Shown piece after piece: positions 13,492-21,627 of a DNA stretch of 38,137 nt. Both the position numbers and the translations under genes were made by a program. How positions within the stretch are numbered: the stretch's first letter is position 1; each line of letters begins with the position of its first letter. Origin of the DNA: an uncultured Collinsella sp. (GTDB lineage: Bacteria; Actinomycetota; Coriobacteriia; Coriobacteriales; Coriobacteriaceae); assembly GCA_900549025.1 (NCBI GenBank), contig URMZ01000016.1, positions 1 to 38,137 of the forward strand, given 5' to 3'. Under the pieces are notes generated by a model, which ran no database searches, was not told the origin of the DNA, and saw only the letters and a program-made list of their open reading frames with translations.

Positions 13492-14628
13492 CTATAAGGT
13501 TGAAATGAAGGTGGACAGGCGATTTAGGCCTTCGTCCAAATCTTGGTCGGAAACGCAGTAGCTTAGGCGGATGTGGCCTTCGGTGCCGAAACAGTCGCCC
13601 GAGACTAGGGCTACGTTTGCTTCTTTGATGGCTTTGATACAGAAGTCTTCGCTGGTTAGGCCGAACTTTTTGATGCTCGGGAAAGCGTAGAAGGCGCCCG
13701 CCGGTTCCACTACGTCGAGGCCCATGGCGCTTAAGGCTGCGAGCACGCGTTCGCGGCGGGCTCGGTAGACTTTGAGCATGGGGGTGGGATCGACGGTCAG
13801 GGCTCGGGCTGCGGCGTCCATTTCGAAGGAGACGGCGCTCGATACTAGGTATTGGTGAGCTTTTGCGATCTCGGCGATGACGGGGGCTGCGGCTGCGAGC
13901 CAACCCAGGCGCCAGCCGGTCATAGCCCAGGGCTTGGAGAAGCTCTCGATGACGACCGTCTGCTCGCGAAGCTCCGGGTGACGCTGGGCAAAGCGCTCGT
14001 AGCCATCCACATAGACCAGACGGTTATACACGTCGTCGCAGACCACGTAGATGCCCGTCTGCTCCGCCACGTGCGCCACGGCGTCGAGCGAAGCCGCGTT
14101 GAGGATACAGCCCGTAGGATTGTTGGGCGAGCAGATGACGATAGCCTTGGTCGCCGGCGTCACGCAAGCACGAAGCGCATCCTCGTCAATCTGAAATTGC
14201 GCAGGCTCCGTATCCAAAAAGACTGCTTTGGCGTGGTTGGCCACAACGATGCTTTCGTACAGGCCAAAGGCCGGCGTGGGGATAATGACCTCGTCGCCGG
14301 GGTTGAGCATAGCCATGAATGTTGCCGACAGTGCCTCGGTCGCACCGTCGGTCAGGATGACCTCGTCAGCCGAAAACGTAAGGCCCGCGTCCCCCATATA
14401 GGCAGATAACGCCTCACGCAGGGCGGGGCGACCGTTGTTGGGCGGATAGTGTGTGTCACCGCGGTCCAGTGCGGCGGTCACCTCGGCGCTAATCACATCG
14501 GGCGTGGGAAAATCGGGCTCGCCGAGCGCGAGCGCGATGCACCCCGGATGCTGGGCGGCGAGCGCGTTAATCCGGCGGATACCGGAGGGCTTGAGCATGG
14601 CAAGCGAGGTATTCATGGGCAGACGCAT
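13492..14628 (-). CDS. Class I/II pyridoxal-phosphate aminotransferase
   Basis: A cytosolic fold-type I aminotransferase of 378 residues, probably acting on aspartate, aromatic or similar amino acids. The PLP-binding lysine is Lys232 in SFSKPWAMTGWRLGW. Other landmarks are the substrate-side GEPDFPTPD (36-44), TDGATEALSA (93-102), the NNPTG motif (169-173), CDDVYNRLVY (197-206) and the carboxylate-binding Arg in HIRLSYC near the C-terminus. The start at 14628 has AAAGGA 6 bases upstream and gives a family-like MNTSLAMLKPSGIRRI region. It is divergent from the next gene. Its 3' side faces the nested palindrome. The exact substrate cannot be read from sequence. Confidence 0.85.
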   Translation of the reverse strand: MRLPMNTSLAMLKPSGIRRINALAAQHPGCIALALGEPDFPTPDVISAEVTAALDRGDTHYPPNNGRPALREALSAYMGDAGLTFSADEVILTDGATEALSATFMAMLNPGDEVIIPTPAFGLYESIVVANHAKAVFLDTEPAQFQIDEDALRACVTPATKAIVICSPNNPTGCILNAASLDAVAHVAEQTGIYVVCDDVYNRLVYVDGYERFAQRHPELREQTVVIESFSKPWAMTGWRLGWLAAAAPVIAEIAKAHQYLVSSAVSFEMDAAARALTVDPTPMLKVYRARRERVLAALSAMGLDVVEPAGAFYAFPSIKKFGLTSEDFCIKAIKEANVALVSGDCFGTEGHIRLSYCVSDQDLDEGLNRLSTFISTL

Positions 14629-14721
14629 GGCGTTCCTTTCGTAAGGGTTGCACTAGGATAGCGCGGCGGGGCGCCACCAGACGGTGTAACCTAAACGGAA
14701 ACGAGCCGGAAAGGAGATGGC

Positions 14722-15378
14722 ATGGAGACGACCGCGCGCGGCGACGTACCAAAAACACTGAACACCATTGCGTATATCAGTATTCCCAATAGCGCCGATC
14801 TTGATTTTTTGCTCTGGGACCTGCAGGATGCCATCGCCGCCTATGCTCAACTTTCCGGCACCGCACTCCCCCGCCCGGTCGACTTGAAGGCAAATGACGC
14901 CGGCAGCGTTGCCGATGGCATCGTGCTGGCCATTGAAGATGTGGCTGACGATGAGACGTTGACAGCCATCGAGCAGGCGCTTGAGCGCTTTGGCGGTACG
15001 GGAACGCGCGTCTATGCCGCGATTCGAGCCGCACAAGAGGGCACTGAGCAGGCGCGTGGGACCGCCGTTCGCCTGCACAAGGCATGTGAGCGCCATGATC
15101 AATTGTGGTGTGGCGGCGTTGCCATCTGCGCCGGCAGCGGCATCGCAGCGCTTCGTCGCTCCCCGCGCATGGGACTCTTGCGGCGACCGTTTTCGGAGGC
15201 CATGGACAAGCTCGTGGGCGCCGTTCGCATGGGGTGTTCCGTCGAACACGCGCAGAAGCTCGGTGGCGCCGCAACGGGTGGCGTCGACACCGACGGCATG
15301 GTGCGCGCCACGTCTGCGCTGCCCACACCGATCTGGCACGCCGTTATGAGGCATCTTGCCGAGCACTCAAACTGCTAA
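14722..15378 (+). CDS. Unrecognised protein, possibly flavodoxin-fold
   Basis: 218 residues, with AAAGGAG 5 bases before the ATG. The N-terminus (TIAYISIPNSADLDFLLWDL) and the segment CGGVAICAGSGIAALRRSP with a following helical stretch (MDKLVGAVRMGCSVEHA) are weakly reminiscent of flavodoxin-like NAD(P)H-dependent reductases. The usual FMN-binding and Cys motifs are not seen. There is no signal peptide or membrane segment. It is divergent from the aminotransferase gene and overlaps the 3' end of the convergent glycosylase gene by 4 bases. I do not assign a function. Confidence 0.7.
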   Translation: METTARGDVPKTLNTIAYISIPNSADLDFLLWDLQDAIAAYAQLSGTALPRPVDLKANDAGSVADGIVLAIEDVADDETLTAIEQALERFGGTGTRVYAAIRAAQEGTEQARGTAVRLHKACERHDQLWCGGVAICAGSGIAALRRSPRMGLLRRPFSEAMDKLVGAVRMGCSVEHAQKLGGAATGGVDTDGMVRATSALPTPIWHAVMRHLAEHSNC

Positions 15379-15944
15379 ATCGAAAAAGCCTGCCAATCAA
15401 CGGCTTCACTCCAGCGCTCGACAAGGCGTTCCAGACGCCACGCCGCATTGGCGGGACTTGTCGACGGCAGAACGATGGCCGGCAGCCCGGTGCGCTCTTG
15501 TAGATAGCGCTTGTAGAGCCGGCCAGCTGTACCACCGTTGCATATCACCTGCTCAATGGGAGCTGCGCCGGTAATGCGCTCGATATGTGCCGGCACAACG
15601 TTACGAATGCTCGCATCGCTCGAGCCCTTAATGTCGCAGCTCTCGATCACGTCCCACAGGGCCACGCCGCCGTTCAGCAGCATAGCCCGCTTGGCGGCAA
15701 TCGAGGCGTCAAGCGTCACGGGCTCGCCGCTCGCCAAAGAGTCTCCCTCGTTGGGCGGCACGGGCGCACCAAGGCACGCGGCCATCACGCGCCAAAAGCG
15801 GTTCTGCGGATTGCCATAGTAGAAGGCATTGGCACGCGAGAGCACCGAGGGAAACGACCCCAGCACCAAAACGCGCGAGCGCTCGTCAAACACGGGCTCA
15901 AACCCATGCTCAATATGCTGATAGCCCTCGTCCGGCGCAGTCAT
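15375..15944 (-). CDS. Hypoxanthine-DNA glycosylase (UDG superfamily)
   Basis: 189 residues. The motif VLGSFPSVLSRANAFYYGNP followed by QNRFWRVM (about 26-53) is the signature of the family-6 uracil-DNA-glycosylase-like enzymes that remove deaminated adenine (hypoxanthine) from DNA. STSPANAAW near the C-terminus fits the family's second active-site loop. The gene starts 3 bases after the stop of the GH13 gene, and its GAGG ribosome site lies inside that gene's last codons, so the two are co-translated. A functional link between them is not obvious. Confidence 0.85.
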   Translation of the reverse strand: MTAPDEGYQHIEHGFEPVFDERSRVLVLGSFPSVLSRANAFYYGNPQNRFWRVMAACLGAPVPPNEGDSLASGEPVTLDASIAAKRAMLLNGGVALWDVIESCDIKGSSDASIRNVVPAHIERITGAAPIEQVICNGGTAGRLYKRYLQERTGLPAIVLPSTSPANAAWRLERLVERWSEAVDWQAFSI

Positions 15945-15947
15945 GAA

Positions 15948-17324
15948 TTAGGCCCTCAGCAGATAACGCACCTCATAGGGCGCAAGTTCAAGGGAGCCTG
16001 TCAGCTCGACCGTGGGCGCATCGTCGGCAAGCAGGTCGACGAAGGAGCCGTTGAGTTCGCCGGCTCCAAAGGTATAGGGCTCGTTCACGGCATTGACCGC
16101 CACGAGCACCGTCGCGTCGTCGCAGGCGCGCTCGAACAGCAGCTGCTTGTTCTGGATCACCACGTTGCGATAGGCACCGTAGTTGAGGGCACGGGCTGCC
16201 GCGTCGTTTGCCGAGCGCAGGTGCGCGAGCTGCTTGATGAAGGCCGTCAGCTCGTTGGGCGCAGGCTCATCGAGCGCAGGTCGCAGCGCCCAGTCGCCAT
16301 CGGGGCCGCCCTTTTCGCCGGCAATTCCCCACTCGCTGCCGTAGTAGACGCACGGGATGCCCGGCATGCCAAAGAGCATGCCGTAGGCGGGACGCAGGCA
16401 GAACTTGTCGGTAAGGATGCTTGCCAGGCGCGGCACGTCGTGGTTGTCGACAAACGACAGCAGGTGCTTGCCACGGTAGATGCACCAGGGGTCGCCGCCA
16501 AACTGACGGTGCAGCGAGTGCGCGATCTCGAACATGTTGACCGAGTTAAAGCTAGAGTACAGGCCCTTGTAGCACTCGTAGTTGGTGCAGGAGTCGAGCA
16601 TCTCGTCGTTGACGATCTGGTTGTAGTCGCCGTGGAGCGTCTCGCCGATCAGCACAAAGTCGGGCTTGAGCTCACGGGTAAAGGCGTGCAGGCGGCGCAT
16701 AAAGTCGCGGTCGAGCATATAGGCGACGTCCAGGCGCAGGCCGTCGACGCCAAAGACGTCGGCCCAACGGCGCACGGACTCGAGCAGGTAATCGACCACA
16801 GCGGGATTTTGCAGGTTGAGCTTCACAAGCTCAAAATGGCCTTCCCAGCCCTCGTACCAAAAGCCATCGCCATAGCAGGAATCGCCGTCAAAGCTAATGT
16901 GGAACCAGTCCTTGTACGGCGAGTCCCACTTGCGCTCCTGCACATCGCGGAAGGCCCAAAAACCGCGGCCGACGTGGTTGAAGACGGCATCGAGCACCAC
17001 GCGGATGCCATGGGCATGCAGCGTGTCGCATACGGCGGCAAAGTCGGCGTCCCCACCCAGGCGACGGTCGATATGGCGCAGGCTGCGTGTATCGTAGCCG
17101 TGGCTATCAGATTCGAGCGGTGGGTTGATAAGCACAGCGCCAACGCCGAGTTCCTGCATGTAGTCGGCCCATTGGGCGACCTTCATGATAGGAGCATCGG
17201 GGTTGGGCGCGGCGTTGGCAGCCTGGGCGAGCTCATCCTCGGCAACGGGCGCGGCGTTTTCGCGCGGAGCCCCGCAAAAGCCCAGCGGATAGATCTGATA
17301 GAACGTCGTCTCGTATGCCCACAT
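15948..17324 (-). CDS. GH13 alpha-amylase-family glycoside hydrolase
   Basis: 458 residues with the four GH13 regions: DAVFNH (112-117), GLRLDVAYML with nucleophile Asp199, LIGETLHG with acid/base Glu228, and FVDNHDVPR with transition-state Asp296. There is no signal peptide, so it probably acts on maltodextrins in the cytoplasm, like neopullulanase or cyclomaltodextrinase. The N-terminal starch-binding domain common in that subgroup is missing; the barrel begins almost at residue 1 (YETTFYQIYPLGF). The start has GGGAGG at good distance. It is first of a two-gene unit with the glycosylase. Confidence 0.88.
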   Translation of the reverse strand: MWAYETTFYQIYPLGFCGAPRENAAPVAEDELAQAANAAPNPDAPIMKVAQWADYMQELGVGAVLINPPLESDSHGYDTRSLRHIDRRLGGDADFAAVCDTLHAHGIRVVLDAVFNHVGRGFWAFRDVQERKWDSPYKDWFHISFDGDSCYGDGFWYEGWEGHFELVKLNLQNPAVVDYLLESVRRWADVFGVDGLRLDVAYMLDRDFMRRLHAFTRELKPDFVLIGETLHGDYNQIVNDEMLDSCTNYECYKGLYSSFNSVNMFEIAHSLHRQFGGDPWCIYRGKHLLSFVDNHDVPRLASILTDKFCLRPAYGMLFGMPGIPCVYYGSEWGIAGEKGGPDGDWALRPALDEPAPNELTAFIKQLAHLRSANDAAARALNYGAYRNVVIQNKQLLFERACDDATVLVAVNAVNEPYTFGAGELNGSFVDLLADDAPTVELTGSLELAPYEVRYLLRA

Positions 17325-17395
17325 AACAGCCTCCCGGTAAGCTCAACACAACGACATCCATTGTATGCCCAGCTTGTATCCTCTCCCCCAAAATA

Positions 17396-17462
17396 AGTTG
17401 CGGTGGAATAGTTCCTGCTTGGACCTTCAGAGGCCTTAAACAGGAACTATTCCACCGCAACT
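17396..17462 (-). repeat. 22-bp-stem hairpin repeat, copy 1 (acts as terminator)
   Basis: Arms 17396-17417 and 17441-17462 are exact reverse complements (GCGGTGGAATAGTTCCTG core). It follows the MFS gene stop by 15 bases. On the minus strand the hairpin is followed by TATTTTGGGG, so it can terminate that gene. A second copy lies at 21534-21601. Confidence 0.85.
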
Positions 17463-17477
17463 GATGAGGAAACGTGA

Positions 17478-18674
17478 TTAGGCGACAGACTTTGCGCGGC
17501 GTATGGCCGGGAACATCACCGTGATAGCGAGGATGACGCCCACGACGGCAATCGACCCGCCCGCGAAGCCGATCCAGGCGATACCGGGACCCGAAACCAC
17601 GGCTCCGCCGATCGCGGTACCCGTGCCAATGCCCAGATTGAACAGGCCCGAGAAGATCGACATGGCGACGGCCGACGAATCTGCCGGCGTGTGCTTGATG
17701 AGCTCGGCCTGAAACGCCACGTTAAAGGCCGTGGCGCAGCAACCCCACAGTGCGCAGACGGCAAGCACTGTCACGAGCGACGATGCGGCCGGCCCCATGA
17801 GCAGCAGGGCCACCGGCACGCCGGAGAGCGTGATAGCCAAGAACGGGAAGCGATGCCCATCGAACAGGCGGCCGAACAGCCAGCTTCCGAGCAGACCGGA
17901 GCAGCCGAACGCCGTCAGCGTCATGGTGATAGCGCTTGCGTCGACATGGGCGACCTGAGCCAGGAAAGGCTCGATATAGCTGTAGCTTGCGTAATAGCCG
18001 GTCGCCATGAAGACCGTGACTGCGTAGAGCGCGATGAGGAGCGGGTTCTTGAGCAGCTCGGGCAGCTGTCTGACGGTAAAGCGCTCACCCGCCGGCATGG
18101 CCGGGAACACCGCTGCCTGGTAGACGGCCGCGATGGCTGAGAGGCCCCCGACCACGGCAAACGTCATGCGCCAGCCCACGGCCAAGCCAATGGCGCGACC
18201 GAGAGGCAGGCCAAAGATCTGCGCGATGGACGAGCCCGTAGCGATCATGCTGATGGCGAGCGCGCCGTGGCGAGTGTCGACCAGGCGCGAGGCCATAATC
18301 GAGGCGACTGACCAGAACACGGCATGTGCGCAAGCGACCACCAGGCGCGCGCAGACCAGGATGGGATAGGTCGGCGCCACAGCGGACAGGAACTGACCGA
18401 GCGAGAACACGGCAAGCACGCCCAGCAGCATCCGCTTAAACTCGAAACGCGAAGCGAACACCATGAGCGGCAACGACAGCAGCATGACGCCCCAGGCATA
18501 GACCGAGATCATGATGCCCGCCTGGGCCTCGGTGAGCGAGAACGACGCGGCGATATCAGTCAAAAGGCCGATGGGCATAAACTCCGACGTGTTGAACACG
18601 AACGCACAGCAGGTGAGCCCGACGAGTGGGAGCCACTGCCTGAGCGTGATGCCGTCTTGCCTTGCCTGACTCAT
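17478..18674 (-). CDS. sotB: MFS sugar/drug exporter, SotB-like
   Basis: A 398-residue inner-membrane proton-driven exporter with about 12 hydrophobic segments. The stretch FNTSEFMPIGLLTDIA, then QAGIMISVYAWGVMLLSLP, and later AHAVFWSVASI and LPLGRAIG match my recollection of E. coli SotB (sugar and multidrug efflux). ATG at 18674 is used rather than in-frame TTG/ATG codons upstream, since GGAG lies 9 bases before it. The substrate is uncertain, because the DHA1 family is broad. Confidence 0.8.
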   Translation of the reverse strand: MSQARQDGITLRQWLPLVGLTCCAFVFNTSEFMPIGLLTDIAASFSLTEAQAGIMISVYAWGVMLLSLPLMVFASRFEFKRMLLGVLAVFSLGQFLSAVAPTYPILVCARLVVACAHAVFWSVASIMASRLVDTRHGALAISMIATGSSIAQIFGLPLGRAIGLAVGWRMTFAVVGGLSAIAAVYQAAVFPAMPAGERFTVRQLPELLKNPLLIALYAVTVFMATGYYASYSYIEPFLAQVAHVDASAITMTLTAFGCSGLLGSWLFGRLFDGHRFPFLAITLSGVPVALLLMGPAASSLVTVLAVCALWGCCATAFNVAFQAELIKHTPADSSAVAMSIFSGLFNLGIGTGTAIGGAVVSGPGIAWIGFAGGSIAVVGVILAITVMFPAIRRAKSVA

Positions 18675-18707
18675 ATATAACATCTCCAATCATTTTGAGC
18701 GGAGGCG

Positions 18708-18736
18708 ATTATATAGCAACGGTCCCGCATCCGTCA
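18708..18736 (-). promoter_or_regulatory. Promoter of the MFS gene
   Basis: Minus strand: TGACGG (18731-18736), 17-base spacer, TATAAT (18708-18713). The predicted leader is about 27 bases. The -35 lies inside a hairpin (18720-18754, CGGTCCCG/CGGGACCG with inner CCGT/ACGG) that follows the feoB stop. Confidence 0.55.
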
Positions 18737-18794
18737 GTAACGGACACGGGACCGAAACAATTCGATACACAGAGGTTACGCCGTCAATAAATAA

Positions 18795-21155
18795 CTAAGC
18801 CAACCCCAGCAATATGCCCGCCGAATGCACGACAAACGCCACAATCCAGGCAACGGCGACCTGAAACGCGAATACAGCCACGGCATAGCGCGCGCCCAAC
18901 TCGCTCTTGACGGCGCCGATTGCCGCCACACAAGGCGGGTACAGCAACGTAAAGACCAAGAACACGTAGGCGGTAAACGGCGAAAACATGGTCGACAGCG
19001 CCGCGGGCGACGTTGCGCCCAAAAGCACCGTGAGCGTCGAGATGACGCTCTCCTTGGCAATGAGCCCCGTGACGAGCGCCGTCGAGGCGCGCCAGTCGCC
19101 AAAGCCGAGCGGGGCCAACACCGGCGCGATGATGCTACCCAGACCGGCAAGCAGGCTTTGCGACTGGTCGGCGACCACGTTAAAGCGGATGTCGAACGTC
19201 TGAAGGAACCAGATGACCACGGTCGCGGCAAAGATAATGGTAAAGGCCTTGGTGATGAAGTCCTTGGCCTTATCCCATGCCAGCATCACCGTCGTCTTGA
19301 CGCTCGGCAGGCGGTAATTGGGGAGCTCCATGATAAACGGCACCGGGTCGCCCTTAAATGCCGTGCGGTTGAGCACCAAAGCCGCGATGCAGCCGACCAC
19401 GATACCGATCAGATAGAGCGAGACCATGGCGGGAACCGTCGCCTGCGGGAAAAACGCCCCGCACAGCAAGCCGTAAACCGGCAGCTTGGCTGAGCAGCTC
19501 ATAAACGGCGTGAGCATGACCGTCATCTTGCGGTCGTGCTCGGATGGGAGCGTACGGGTCGACATGATAGCCGGCACGGTGCAGCCAAAACCGACGAGCA
19601 TGGGCACGAAACTGCGGCCCGACAGGCCAAAGCGACGCAACACCTTATCCATGACAAAGGCCACGCGCGCCATGTATCCGGAGTCTTCCAGAATGGAGAG
19701 GAACAAAAAGAGCACGACGATAATCGGCAGGAAGGTCAGCACACTGCCCACGCCCGTAAGTACGCCGTCGACAGCCAGCGAGCGCACCACGTCGTTGGTA
19801 CCGAACGCCTTGAGGCCCGCATCGGCCGAGGCGATGATGGCAGCGATACCGTCCTCCATGAGTCCCTGCAACGCCGCGCCGATCACGCCAAACGTCAGCC
19901 AAAAGACGAGGCCCATGATCACCAGAAACGCCGGAATGGCTGTGTAACGACCTGTCAGGATGCGGTCAATCTTGACGGAGCGCACGTGCTCGCGGCTCTC
20001 GTGCGGCTTGACGACGCAACGCCCGCACACGTCGCCGATAAAGCTAAAACGCATATCGGCCAGCGCAGATAGGCGGTCGGTGCCGGCCTCGCCCTCCATC
20101 TGGGTGATGATGTGCTCGATAGCGTCGAGCTCATTGCGATCCAGGTGAAGCGCCTCGGTTACCAGCTCATCGCCCTCGACCAGCTTGGTCGCCGCAAAGC
20201 GCACCGGGATGTGCGCCGTCACGGCATGGTCCTCGATCAGGTTAGCAATACCGTGGATGCAGCGATGCAGCGCACCGCCGTCCGGACCGTCGGGCGCGCA
20301 AAAGTCCAGGCGACCAGGGCGCTCGCGGAACCGCGCCACGTGCAGGGCGTGGTCCACCAGCTCGCCGATGCCCTCGTTGCGGGCAGCGCTAATGGGGACA
20401 ACGGGCACGCCCAACAGGCTCTCGAGCAAGTTGACGTCTACGGCGCCGCCGTTGGCGGTCACCTCGTCCATCATGTTGAGCGCGATGACCATAGGACGGT
20501 CAAGCTCCATGAGCTGCAGTGTCAGGTACAGGTTACGCTCGATGTTGGTAGCGTCAATGATGTCGATGATGGCGTCCGGGCGCTCGTCGAGGATGAACTG
20601 ACGGCTCACGACCTCCTCGCCTGTGTACGGCGACAGGGAGTAAATGCCGGGCAGGTCGGTAACGCTCGCCTCGGGATGGTTACGGATGGTGCCATCTTTG
20701 CGGTCGACCGTCACGCCGGGAAAGTTACCGACATGCTGGTTGGAGCCCGTCAGTTGGTTGAATAACGTGGTCTTGCCGCAGTTTTGGTTGCCGGCGAGGG
20801 CAAAGTGCAGCGGCGCGCCCTCGGGCACGGCCGTCTTTGCCGCACGGGGCGAATACGTCCCCTCGCCCAGGGCCGGATGCTCCGTCGTGCCGATTGCGGC
20901 GTTAGCGCGCGGACCCGTATCGGTGTCGTGAATACCCACGAGCTCGATGCGAGCGGCATCGTCCTTGCGCAGTGTCAGCTCGTAGCCACGCAGGCGGATC
21001 TCGAGCGGGTCGCCCATGGGGGCGTACTTCATCATGGTGACTTCGGTGCCCGGCGTTAGACCCATGTCCAAAATATGCTGTCGGAGTGCCTGATCGTCCG
21101 ATGCCACCGATGCGACAACGGCGTCCTTTCCAATCTCGAGCGTATCGAGCTTCAC
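18795..21155 (-). CDS. feoB: FeoA-FeoB fusion, ferrous iron transporter
   Basis: A 786-residue Fe(II) importer of the cytoplasmic membrane. Residues 1-75 are a FeoA (SH3-like) domain fused in front. The G domain follows: G1 GNQNCGKT (122-129), HVGNFPGVTVD, DLPGIYSL and NMMD. The C-terminal transport part has two Gate-like halves (GFGCTVPAIMSTRTL, then SCSAKLPVYG). GTG at 21155 is chosen because GGGGAGG lies 9 bases upstream; longer in-frame extensions have no ribosome site and unlikely composition. There is no separate feoA or feoC beside it. Paired GGTTAGCC repeats lie just downstream of its likely promoter, suggesting metal-dependent repression. Confidence 0.93.
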   Translation of the reverse strand: MKLDTLEIGKDAVVASVASDDQALRQHILDMGLTPGTEVTMMKYAPMGDPLEIRLRGYELTLRKDDAARIELVGIHDTDTGPRANAAIGTTEHPALGEGTYSPRAAKTAVPEGAPLHFALAGNQNCGKTTLFNQLTGSNQHVGNFPGVTVDRKDGTIRNHPEASVTDLPGIYSLSPYTGEEVVSRQFILDERPDAIIDIIDATNIERNLYLTLQLMELDRPMVIALNMMDEVTANGGAVDVNLLESLLGVPVVPISAARNEGIGELVDHALHVARFRERPGRLDFCAPDGPDGGALHRCIHGIANLIEDHAVTAHIPVRFAATKLVEGDELVTEALHLDRNELDAIEHIITQMEGEAGTDRLSALADMRFSFIGDVCGRCVVKPHESREHVRSVKIDRILTGRYTAIPAFLVIMGLVFWLTFGVIGAALQGLMEDGIAAIIASADAGLKAFGTNDVVRSLAVDGVLTGVGSVLTFLPIIVVLFLFLSILEDSGYMARVAFVMDKVLRRFGLSGRSFVPMLVGFGCTVPAIMSTRTLPSEHDRKMTVMLTPFMSCSAKLPVYGLLCGAFFPQATVPAMVSLYLIGIVVGCIAALVLNRTAFKGDPVPFIMELPNYRLPSVKTTVMLAWDKAKDFITKAFTIIFAATVVIWFLQTFDIRFNVVADQSQSLLAGLGSIIAPVLAPLGFGDWRASTALVTGLIAKESVISTLTVLLGATSPAALSTMFSPFTAYVFLVFTLLYPPCVAAIGAVKSELGARYAVAVFAFQVAVAWIVAFVVHSAGILLGLA

Positions 21156-21206
21156 GTCCGTGTTCCTCCCCCGGCGCCCACAGGGCGTTGCATTTATGTT
21201 CACCTT

Positions 21207-21231
21207 GGCTAACCGTTTGCCACGGCTAACC
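21207..21231 (-). promoter_or_regulatory. Candidate metal-regulator operator of feoB
   Basis: Two direct GGTTAGCC repeats on the minus strand (21224-21231 and 21207-21214), starts 17 bases apart. Each resembles one half of the DtxR/IdeR box (AGGTTAGCC). They lie just downstream of the predicted transcription start, where a repressor would act. The regulator is not in the window. Confidence 0.4.
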
Positions 21232-21244
21232 AATTTAACCATGC

Positions 21245-21274
21245 ATGATAGCGCGAACACACAACGATGTTCAA
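21245..21274 (-). promoter_or_regulatory. Candidate feoB promoter
   Basis: Minus strand: TTGAAC (21269-21274), 18-base spacer, TATCAT (21245-21250). RNA would start near 21238. Confidence 0.45.
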
Positions 21275-21326
21275 TCAGCAAATTGGCGCAATGGGGACAG
21301 GCAGGAGAGTTCAGGGCCATAGTTTC

Positions 21327-21513
21327 CCGATGAGGCCTCTCGGGGAAACTACATCCCAGAATTCCGGCTCGAAACGGGATATGGTTTCCCAAACAGGCCT
21401 CTTACGGAAAATGCATCCCGGAATCCCCGCTCGAAACGGGACGCGCTTTCCCAGTCGAGGCCCTATGGGAAACTGCGTCCCACCTTGAAAGGCAAAACTG
21501 GGGCGCAGTTTCC
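21327..21513. repeat. Second array of 46-bp palindromes, 62-bp period
   Basis: Modules lie at 21344-21389, 21406-21451 and 21468-21513. A truncated one ends at 21327, exactly one period earlier. Each starts GGAAAnnnCRTCCC and ends with the inverted form before TTTCC. The 16-base spacers carry GAGGCCTC, CAGGCCTC and CGAGGCCC at the centre. It is the same layout as 10518-10687 but clearly diverged in sequence. Confidence 0.85.
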
Positions 21514-21533
21514 GGACGGGGCATCAAAAACGA

Positions 21534-21601
21534 AGTTGCGGTGGAATAGTTCCTGGATGGGCTGGTTGATGCCTCAGATAGGAACTATTTCACCGCAAGT
21601 T
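21534..21601 (-). repeat. 22-bp-stem hairpin repeat, copy 2
   Basis: Left arm AGTTGCGGTGGAATAGTTCC and its near-complement on the right (two mismatches). On the minus strand it follows the hydrolase stop by 26 bases and precedes CGTTTTTG, so it can act as that gene's terminator. Confidence 0.8.
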
Positions 21602-21627
21602 ATTGAAGGGCTTGGATGCCGGGACTC

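Larger units (their letters stand above)
21156..21627. other. Gap between feoB and the alpha/beta hydrolase gene
   Basis: It contains the feoB control region (21207-21274), a GGGGACAGGCAGG motif (21293-21305), the second 62-bp-period palindrome array (21327-21513) and the second 22-bp-type hairpin (21534-21601). No gene was seen. Confidence 0.65.
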
